The position numbers and the translations under genes were made by a program. Below, piece by piece: positions 63,901 to 64,000 of a DNA stretch of 64,000 nucleotides (positions are counted from its first letter, which is position 1; every line of letters starts with the position of its first letter). The stretch spans positions 131,571,989 through 131,635,988 of the forward strand of contig CP136068.1 in assembly GCA_032622095.1 (NCBI GenBank), written 5' to 3'. This DNA is from Siphonodentalium dalli (lineage: Eukaryota > Mollusca > Scaphopoda > Gadilida > Siphonodentaliidae). The notes beneath the pieces were generated by a model. It made no database searches. It was not told the DNA's origin and worked only from the letters and a program-made list of their open reading frames with translations.

Positions 63901-63933
63901 GATCCATCAGAACCCATCAAATTCTCTGCACAG
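19064..63933 (+). CDS. BBS1: BBS1, BBSome subunit 1 (12 coding exons, 3' end beyond window)
   Basis: BBS1 is a core subunit of the BBSome, the coat-like complex that carries membrane proteins into and out of cilia; its beta-propeller binds the GTPase ARL6/BBS3. Twelve exons join with matching phases into 486 codons: 19064-19101, 32490-32656, 36553-36642, 38920-39044, 42575-42621, 45903-46011, 46864-46995, 47393-47499, 52558-52678, 56558-56786, 61713-61871 and 63800-63933. Landmarks seen: WLDAYYDP (residues 19-26), [76 protein letters not shown] and DLYLLRL. The final roughly 100 residues (the C-terminal GAE-type region) lie past 64000. All introns are GT-AG. They contain most of the transposons in this window, and none breaks an exon. 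Confidence 0.95.
19333..20518. mobile_element. Nested 1.2 kb palindromic transposon
   Basis: It sits in the left arm of the foldback with an 8 bp duplication, CGAATGTA, at 19325-19332 and 20519-20526. The ends are GGGACACACTATAAAGTG and the exact mirror CACTTTATAGTGTGTCCC. The arms mirror each other for about 400 bp, so a 68-codon frame appears on the minus strand at 19341-19547 and again, nearly identical, on the plus strand at 20307-20510. These frames look like by-products of the palindrome. Each arm also repeats the CACTATAAAGTGTAT...GGCCGGCTCCAA motif about 210 bp further in. Confidence 0.88.
21516..21615. repeat. Hairpin in the centre of the foldback
   Basis: GATATCCCACAG-CCC-TGGCACAATA from 21516 is mirrored by TATTGTGCCAGGGACCTGTGGGATATC ending at 21615, with a loop of about 30 bases. 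It may be a further small insertion. Short frames on both strands follow from the symmetry. Confidence 0.7.
21897..21931. repeat. Poly-C tract, 35 bases
   Basis: An uninterrupted run of C inside the foldback centre. Its length in the assembly may be uncertain. Confidence 0.9.
22307..23011. mobile_element. Non-autonomous hAT-like transposon nested in the foldback
   Basis: The ends CAGGCCTGGCATTCTGAG and mirror CTGAGAATGCCAGGCCTG are flanked by GGTCAG at 22301-22306 and 23012-23017. Removing it restores the foldback unit (CGTGGTCAG joined to GCAGTCAGGGG). The CAGG ends resemble hAT elements. The duplication visible is 6 bp rather than the usual 8. No transposase frame. Confidence 0.72.
24394..26028 (+). 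pseudogene. FLYWCH zinc finger plus MULE transposase remnant
   Basis: A MULE transposase cuts and moves its own element. The first part (to 24549) ends in [12 protein letters not shown] and [10 protein letters not shown], the Cys and His-x-His half of a FLYWCH zinc finger. A GT-AG intron (24550-24698) leads to [12 protein letters not shown] and then [16 protein letters not shown] and [10 protein letters not shown], whose Asp (codon 25011-25013) is the expected first catalytic residue of the DDE fold. The frame breaks at about 25100 and a TA-flanked transposon interrupts it at 25129-25891. [10 protein letters not shown] resumes at about 25895, and the frame ends at 26028 with later catalytic residues missing. 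It is not functional. Confidence 0.75.
25129..25891. mobile_element. TA-flanked MITE inside the MULE gene
   Basis: TA at 25127-25128 and 25892-25893 flanks ends CTCTTGGGCTCCAAATAAA and mirror TTTATTTGGAGCCCGAGAG (one mismatch). Near each end are repeats of CTGCACTTTTATT or its variant. The centre holds several long poly-G runs (25438-25454, 25532-25547, 25590-25612). TA duplication points to the Tc1/mariner group. No transposase. Confidence 0.82.
26672..27606. mobile_element. Tandem-repeat element bounded by TACGCCC/GGGCGTA, period about 171 bp
   Basis: Five modules begin at about 26752, 26914, 27086, 27257 and 27428 with GTCCGGATGATAACTTTA or a variant. Each continues AAATTTGGTAT, GTTCGAATTTGGGT, a GTCCGCCAATTTT stretch and GAGTTATGCCCC. 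TACGCCCTTTTGAAA at the left and GAGAGGGCGTATA at the right form imperfect inverted ends. Such elements are widespread in mollusc-type genomes; no coding capacity. Confidence 0.7.
27783..27924. repeat. Long hairpin in intron 1
   Basis: CTTGATGCCCATCATTTATC followed by AGGGCTTTATATAATAATAT at 27783 is mirrored by the sequence ending GATAAATGATGGGCATCAAG at 27924. The loop is AT-rich and itself partly symmetric. Probably a small MITE. Confidence 0.75.
28288..28675 (+). mobile_element. MITE with CCCTGCTGGACAAAACAAGT ends, copy 2
   Basis: TA (28286-28287) and TA (28676-28677) flank CCCCACTGGACAAAACAAGT and the mirror ending TTGTTTTGTCCAGCAGGG. The interior repeats GGCCGAACGGCAAGTACACC and relatives. 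The frames through it come from that repeat. Confidence 0.82.
29867..30998. mobile_element. 1.1 kb palindromic transposon with TTAA ends
   Basis: TTAA at 29863-29866 and 30999-31002 flanks AGGATTACCCGGTATAATTT and the mirror ending CACCGGTGTACTCCT. Further mirror blocks include TTTTTCTCAGTCATTATC, GGCATCAGATGTCTTAAAAG facing CTTTTAAGACATCTGATGCC, and GCATTTATT-type blocks near the centre. No transposase. A fragment of similar sequence lies near 42180-42310. Confidence 0.8.
31182..31559 (+). mobile_element. MITE with CCCTGCTGGACAAAACAAGT ends, copy 3
   Basis: Same family and orientation as 28288-28675, with TA flanks at 31180-31181 and 31560-31561. Ends are CCCTGCTGGACAAAACAAGT and TTTTGTCCAGCAGGG, with interior GCGGCCGAACGGCAAGTACA repeats. 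Confidence 0.83.
32021..32470. mobile_element. GAATGAGG-family palindromic MITE, copy 2
   Basis: It begins AAGCCTGCAAATAGTGTGTC and ends with the mirror GCACTAAACTCAAGCTT. The two small terminal palindromes (GCAGAATGAGGTTCGCAGAT... and ...GACCTCATTCTGCAAATGAC) and the central CTAGGTCTCCCATAGCAGTT phrase identify the family. It ends about 20 bp before BBS1 exon 2. Confidence 0.8.
32490..32656 (+). CDS. BBS1: BBS1 coding exon 2
   Basis: Residues 13-69. The first propeller blade region shows [16 protein letters not shown] and [11 protein letters not shown], close to the vertebrate WLDAHYDP and GEYKLVVGDLG motifs. Acceptor CATTACAG, donor G|GTGAGC, phase 1 at the end. A MITE ends about 20 bp before the exon and another begins 10 bp after it. 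Confidence 0.95.
32666..32861. mobile_element. CAGTAATGCC mariner-like MITE, copy 1
   Basis: TA flanks (32664-32665, 32862-32863) surround ends CAGTAATCCCCTAAATAATC and the mirror GATTATTTAGGGCATTACT. The arms are near-perfect inverted repeats meeting at AAGCTCTAACTGAGC. It starts 10 bp after the exon 2 donor. Confidence 0.85.
33195..33404. mobile_element. CAGTAATGCC mariner-like MITE, copy 2
   Basis: TA on both sides (33193-33194, 33405-33406). Ends CAGTAATGCCCTAAATAATC and GATTATTTAGGGCATTACTG, arms mirrored throughout, centre GAGAGCTTTCCGATGAATG. Confidence 0.87.
33643..34285. mobile_element. TAGCTCAAC-bounded tandem-repeat element, short copy
   Basis: TAGCTCAACTTTATTTTG at the left is mirrored by CCAAGTTGAGCTA at the right. 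Between them are three modules of about 160 bp starting CACGGGCTACAGGTCGTA or close variants, each with ATCATGAAATTTGTCATGG, GACATGTAGATGGGAACGAG and GCCATCTTGGAT. A longer copy of the family lies at 57041-60174. Confidence 0.78.
34616..36234. mobile_element. CCCTTTCATGA piggyBac-like MITE split by a later insertion
   Basis: TTAACCCTTTCATGACAGGG at 34616 and GTGCCAGTGCATTCTCTTAT match the family at 46572 and 56136. The copy is interrupted at 34702-36116 by a TA-flanked element. It resumes with TATAAGAGAACGCATTG and CCAATATATTCTCTTATATA, but its right end is degraded. Confidence 0.6.
34702..36116. mobile_element. TA-flanked 1.4 kb transposon nested in a MITE
   Basis: TA at 34700-34701 and 36117-36118 flanks CTGTTATGCCCTAAGTAAAT and the mirror ATTTACTTAGGGCATAACAG. 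Subterminal zones are packed with AACCGCGGTTA, AACTGCGGTTA and GCGTTTAAA-type words, perhaps transposase-binding sites. No transposase motif is seen in the AT-rich centre. Confidence 0.82.
36235..36387. mobile_element. Short piggyBac-like MITE
   Basis: TTAA (36231-36234) precedes CCCTTTCAGTGCCAAGTCCG. The mirror CGGACTTGGCACTGAAAGGG closes it, with TTTTAA just beyond. The arms pair over nearly the whole length (AAATATGGGTTGATACAAAA facing its reverse complement). Confidence 0.8.
36553..36642 (+). CDS. BBS1: BBS1 coding exon 3
   Basis: Residues 69-99, including [10 protein letters not shown] and NEPRTP, matching the vertebrate EPRTP motif. Acceptor follows a long T tract and CAG; donor is CAG|GTATGG. 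Phase 1 at both ends. Confidence 0.93.
37412..38104. repeat. Direct duplication, about 390 bp spacing, in intron 3
   Basis: 37412-37715 and 37806-38104 share AATGCTTACTTTT, ATAATTCTCC or AGAATTCTCC, GACAACTCATA, ATATGGGTGA, CCGTAGTCTATAAATCTTC, ACCGGTTG, GCGACATTTTGAATCAAA and ATGATCCAGGAAT in order. The surrounding sequence (37160-38680) also resembles the ends of the TTAA element at 11634. Confidence 0.7.
38404..38470. repeat. Two copies of a perfect 24 bp palindrome
   Basis: A 24 bp perfect palindrome centred on GGATATATCC with arms GGGAAAC and GTTTCCC occurs at 38404-38427 and again at 38447-38470, each followed by GTCCT. It lies in intron 3. Function unknown. Confidence 0.85.
38920..39044 (+). 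CDS. BBS1: BBS1 coding exon 4
   Basis: Residues 99-140, with [19 protein letters not shown] and [12 protein letters not shown], among the most conserved stretches of BBS1. The acceptor is TTTTGAAG, weaker than its neighbours. The nearer T-rich TTTTTAG at 38888 would create an immediate stop. The donor is GAG|GTGAGA, phase 0. Confidence 0.94.
39142..40228. mobile_element. GAATGAGG-family MITE, copy 3, split by an insertion
   Basis: It starts AAGCCTGAATTTAGTGTGTC and ends AAATGACAGACACACTAAAT then AAGACTT. Family palindromes are visible at both ends. It is interrupted at 39317-39933 and resumes in register. Confidence 0.75.
39317..39933. mobile_element. 617 bp insertion with 15 bp target duplication
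   Basis: TAACATTGCTTTTAG at 39302-39316 is repeated exactly at 39934-39948, and removing the insert restores the host MITE. A 15 bp duplication suits a retroposed sequence. Inside, GTGGTTCAGTGGATACAGTG (from 39627) resembles the A box of a tRNA promoter, but the following B-box-like part (GTCCATGAGTTAAAG) is poor and there is no long A tail. GCGGGTAT words recur through it. SINE nature is therefore only a suggestion. Confidence 0.6.
40270..40622. mobile_element. piggyBac-like MITE (CCCTTTACCCAACA ends), copy 1
   Basis: TTAA at 40266-40269 and 40623-40626 flanks CCCTTTACCCAACA and TGTTGGGTAAAGGG. The interior contains two palindromes of about 72 bp built from GCCAATGCATTCTCTTATAT, GCGAGTCGACCATAGGTCGC and their mirrors. 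TTAA targets and CCC ends are typical of piggyBac. Confidence 0.85.
40985..41345. mobile_element. GAATGAGG-family MITE, copy 4, right end truncated
   Basis: GCAGAATGAGGTTCCCAGAG at the left and AGCAGAATGAGGTCCCAGAG near 41308 are the two family palindrome starts. The last mirror half is missing and TTAATTGGAGGG-type sequence follows. Confidence 0.65.
41378..41826. mobile_element. TTAA-flanked MITE (AGGTACT ends)
   Basis: TTAA at 41374-41377 and 41827-41830 flanks AGGTACTAAATCCGAT and mirror ATTCGGATTGAGTACCT. A related partial copy (CCAATTTAACCCCCCAAAA, TTTGATTCGA or TTTATTCGAT, AACCTCAGAGC) lies at about 53240-53360. Confidence 0.72.
42575..42621 (+). CDS. BBS1: BBS1 coding exon 5
   Basis: A 47-base exon encoding residues 141-156 ([15 protein letters not shown]). 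It corresponds to the vertebrate DRIDP...LKEMLE segment. Acceptor ATTTCAG, donor AG|GTAAAT, end phase 2. Confidence 0.9.
43397..43637. mobile_element. TTAA-flanked MITE (CCATTTCTATACTAAAT ends)
   Basis: TTAA at 43393-43396 and 43638-43641 flanks CCATTTCTATACTAAAT and mirror ATTTAGTATAGAAAGGG. Half-copies of the right end occur at about 38790-38820 and 41865-41897. Confidence 0.72.
44042..44254. mobile_element. CAGTAATGCC mariner-like MITE, copy 3
   Basis: Ends CAGTGATGCCCTAAATAATC and GATTATTTAGGGCATTACTG, arms mirrored throughout. The left flank has TG where TA is expected (44040-44041); the right flank is TA (44255-44256). Confidence 0.85.
44331..44582. mobile_element. GAATGAGG-family MITE, copy 5, with 10 bp target duplication
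   Basis: GTCAACTGTC at 44321-44330 is repeated at 44583-44592. The ends are AAGCCTTGAAATATGGTGTC and the mirror GACACCCTATATCAAGGCTT. This short copy (252 bp) lacks the long central spacer and shows the family's cleanest borders. A 9-10 bp duplication suggests Mutator-type mobilisation. Confidence 0.85.
44670..45380. mobile_element. Tandem-repeat element, period 174 bp
   Basis: TATACCCACTGTTTAAAAAA and a GTCCGTCCGTG stretch lead into three modules. Their TAACTT starts lie at 44789, 44963 and 45137, exactly 174 bp apart. Each contains GGGATCTCAATGAAA or a variant, TTGGTATGGATGTT, ACTATGAGGACATT, TTTTCCATTCTAGAGTTAT and ATCTGGAAATGTTGG. It ends near GGGGGTATGCACC. No coding support. Confidence 0.72.
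45440..45882. mobile_element. GAATGAGG-family MITE, copy 6
   Basis: Left palindrome AGCAGAATTAGGTTCCCAAA, right end CCTCATTCTGCAAATGTCCC, central TGTATGGGAGACCTAGGATC. It ends just upstream of BBS1 exon 6. Confidence 0.75.
45903..46011 (+). CDS. BBS1: BBS1 coding exon 6
   Basis: Residues 156-192, with [16 protein letters not shown] and LKRQ, matching the vertebrate LRFLQLE...MEAFVNQHK...IKRQ pattern. Acceptor TTTTCAG, donor CAG|GTATGT, phase 0 end. A GAATGAGG-family MITE finishes about 20 bp before it. Confidence 0.94.
46572..46797. mobile_element. piggyBac-like MITE (CCCTTCCATGA ends), copy 1
   Basis: TTAA at 46568-46571 and 46798-46801 flanks CCCTTCCATGATTGGAGC and GCTCCCATCATGAAAGGG. The interior holds two GCATTCTCTTATATATG-type palindromes. 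It lies 66 bp before exon 7. Confidence 0.84.
46864..46995 (+). CDS. BBS1: BBS1 coding exon 7
   Basis: Residues 193-236, with [25 protein letters not shown] and [12 protein letters not shown]. These are propeller-blade strands matching [21 protein letters not shown] of vertebrates. Acceptor TTTGCAG, donor ACG|GTAACT, phase 0. Confidence 0.95.
47393..47499 (+). CDS. BBS1: BBS1 coding exon 8
   Basis: Residues 237-272, with [12 protein letters not shown] and [18 protein letters not shown]. Acceptor TTTTTAG, donor AG|GTAAAT, phase 2. The following intron (5.1 kb) holds a hAT relic and the 160 bp tandem array. Confidence 0.95.
48069..49520. mobile_element. Non-autonomous hAT transposon in intron 8
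   Basis: TTCATAGC at 48061-48068 and 49521-49528 is a perfect 8 bp duplication. The ends TAGTGATGAGCCGATAATCG and the mirror CAATCGGCTCATCACCA are of the hAT type. Inside both ends are repeats of AATCGGCCGATTGTG. No transposase reading frame remains in its 1452 bp. Confidence 0.88.
49560..51530. repeat. Tandem array, about 12 units of 160 bp
   Basis: Each unit reads AGCTCGTTAGCGCGATAACT, TCAACAAACGTTATCCGATT, GAAATTTGGTATATAGGTGT, CTCCCAAGAATATCTCGG, GTTCGAAAACCGGCCTGGTC and GATAGAGTTATGGCCCTTAA. The central units are nearly identical and the first and last are diverged. This suggests expansion or homogenisation by unequal exchange. A leader with GGACGGGCGGGCGGGCG (about 49573) and a tail near 51530-51610 look like the ends of a mobile element. 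Confidence 0.88.
52558..52678 (+). CDS. BBS1: BBS1 coding exon 9
   Basis: Residues 272-312, with [16 protein letters not shown] and [15 protein letters not shown], matching vertebrate CIELSAQPVGL. Acceptor TTTCAG, donor AAG|GTAAAA, phase 0. Confidence 0.94.
52738..53180. mobile_element. GAATGAGG-family MITE, copy 7
   Basis: CTGCAAATAGTGTGTCTGTC starts it and GACACACTATTTGCAG ends it. Both terminal palindromes and the central TGCTATGGGAGACTTGGGAT phrase are present. It lies 60 bp after exon 9. Confidence 0.82.
53959..54323. mobile_element. piggyBac-like MITE (CCCTTTACCCAACA ends), copy 2
   Basis: Same family as 40270-40622 in the opposite orientation, with TTAA at 53955-53958 and 54324-54327. 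The right TTAA is also the left TTAA of the next element. Confidence 0.85.
54328..54841. mobile_element. TTAA-flanked MITE (ACAGGTCAGGC ends)
   Basis: TTAA (54324-54327 and 54842-54845) surrounds ACAGGTCAGGCACACCCTGA and the mirror TCAGGATGTGCCTGACCTG. The ends also share GAATTCCACTATTATAG and its mirror. It abuts the previous element directly. No transposase. Confidence 0.78.
54845..56095 (+). repeat. Second copy of the 14700 dispersed repeat, split by about 0.9 kb
   Basis: 54845-54940 and 55865-56095 carry the same ordered words as 14700-15010. The intervening sequence (about 54940-55865) has no recognised gene or clear inverted ends. Confidence 0.6.
56136..56391. mobile_element. piggyBac-like MITE (CCCTTCCATGA ends), copy 2
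   Basis: TTAA at 56132-56135 and 56392-56395. Ends CCCTTCCATGACCATTGC and GCTCCCATCATGAAAGGG. Two inner palindromes of the GCATTCTCTTATATATGCGA type. Confidence 0.85.
56558..56786 (+). CDS. BBS1: BBS1 coding exon 10
   Basis: Residues 313-389, with [26 protein letters not shown] and [16 protein letters not shown]. Met385 here appears to correspond to human Met390, the residue changed in the common M390R Bardet-Biedl allele (correspondence by motif, from memory). Acceptor ATTCCAG, donor A|GTTAGT, phase 1. Confidence 0.95.
57041..60174. mobile_element. TAGCTCAAC-bounded tandem-repeat element, long copy
   Basis: TAGCTCAACTTTACTTTG at the left and CCAAGTTGAGCTA at the right bound it. Five modules of about 163 bp start near 59297, 59461, 59655, 59817 and 59980 with CACGGGCTACAGGTCGTA or variants. 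A 1280 bp insertion at 57168-58447 splits its left part. Confidence 0.75.
57168..58447. mobile_element. Mariner-like non-autonomous transposon, TA target
   Basis: TA at 57166-57167 and 58448-58449 flanks CCGTACTGACCCGCGTTTA and the end GAACCGGGTCAGTACGG. Excising it restores the host phrase GGATCATTATGAAATTTGTC. Subterminal GTGGGCTTAAAC words recur at both ends. No transposase. Confidence 0.88.
61713..61871 (+). CDS. BBS1: BBS1 coding exon 11
   Basis: Residues 389-442, with [31 protein letters not shown] and [12 protein letters not shown]. The donor is A|GTACGT. Choosing this donor rather than GTAGTG four bases later keeps the frame into the exon 12 [14 protein letters not shown] motif. The exon's 3' end is echoed in the minisatellite that follows. 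Confidence 0.93.
61872..63345. repeat. Minisatellite filling intron 11, about 19 bp unit
   Basis: The basic unit is GAGAGTGGGAGGATAATGA with many small variants (TTAGAGAGTGGGAGGATAA, GATGAGAGAGTGGG), repeated for about 1.45 kb. At intervals it contains longer words similar to the end of exon 11 and the start of intron 11, such as GTCAGTAAGTAGTGATTAGA (62930) and GGAGTTAGCGAGTAGTGACT (63251). The long minus-strand frames rich in SLIILPLS are by-products of the repeat. Confidence 0.92.
63515..63735. repeat. Single relic module of the 174 bp tandem-repeat family
   Basis: GTCCGTCCATG, CAGACCTTAATGAAATTTAT, AATGACATTGTTTGCATTTTCC, TTTTAGAATTAT and TATCTGGAAAT follow the same order as the modules at 44789-45300. 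It ends 65 bp before BBS1 exon 12. Confidence 0.6.
63800..63933 (+). CDS. BBS1: BBS1 coding exon 12
   Basis: Residues 442-486, with [20 protein letters not shown] and EPIKFSAQ, matching vertebrate [20 protein letters not shown]. Acceptor ATTTCAG, donor CAG|GTACCC, phase 0. The remaining exons fall outside the window. Confidence 0.94.
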
Positions 63934-64000
63934 GTACCCTCACAGTTTTCTTGATCGATATAATGCACCAAATGACCAATACACTTGGAATTTTGACAGC

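Overview
The window reads as nuclear DNA of an invertebrate animal, most likely a lophotrochozoan and probably a mollusc. The signs are AT-rich, intron-rich sequence, GT-AG introns of 0.4 to 13 kb, frequent TACATGTA-type motifs, and very dense small inverted-repeat transposons. Species cannot be fixed from the sequence alone. No rRNA gene, convincing tRNA gene, CRISPR array or bacterial operon is present.

Two host genes are well supported. CDC26, a small subunit of the anaphase-promoting complex, lies on the minus strand at 17876-18154 in one coding exon. BBS1, the BBSome subunit 1 (a ciliary cargo adaptor), lies head-to-head with it on the plus strand. Twelve BBS1 coding exons were reconstructed by hand between 19064 and 63933, giving 486 codons with consistent splice phases. 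The C-terminal roughly 100 residues lie beyond the window. The 909 bp between the two start codons should hold both promoters. It contains a candidate RFX X-box 99 bp upstream of the BBS1 ATG.

Layout. 1-3093: decayed direct repeats, no gene. 3094-7105: a CR1/L2-like non-LTR retrotransposon with two frameshifts, a 3' hairpin and a (TATCC)3 tail. 7106-17800: non-coding DNA with several short transposons. 17876-19063: CDC26 and the divergent promoter. 19102-32489 is BBS1 intron 1. It holds a 4.4 kb foldback element (19227-23596) that contains a second palindromic element and a hAT-like insertion. It also holds a Mutator-like transposon (23722-26450) with a broken FLYWCH/MULE transposase gene, itself split by a TA-flanked element, and then further repeats. 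The later introns carry piggyBac-like or Kolobok-like (TTAA) and mariner-like (TA) MITEs, a hAT relic (48069-49520), tandem-repeat elements with 160-174 bp periods, and a 3.6 kb nested inverted-repeat element in intron 10. Intron 11 is a 1.5 kb minisatellite that seems to have grown out of the 3' end of exon 11 and its splice donor.

No clearly new gene system was found. The most notable signals are the exon-seeded minisatellite, the nested foldback complex with readable target-site duplications, and a module shared by several otherwise different tandem-repeat elements.
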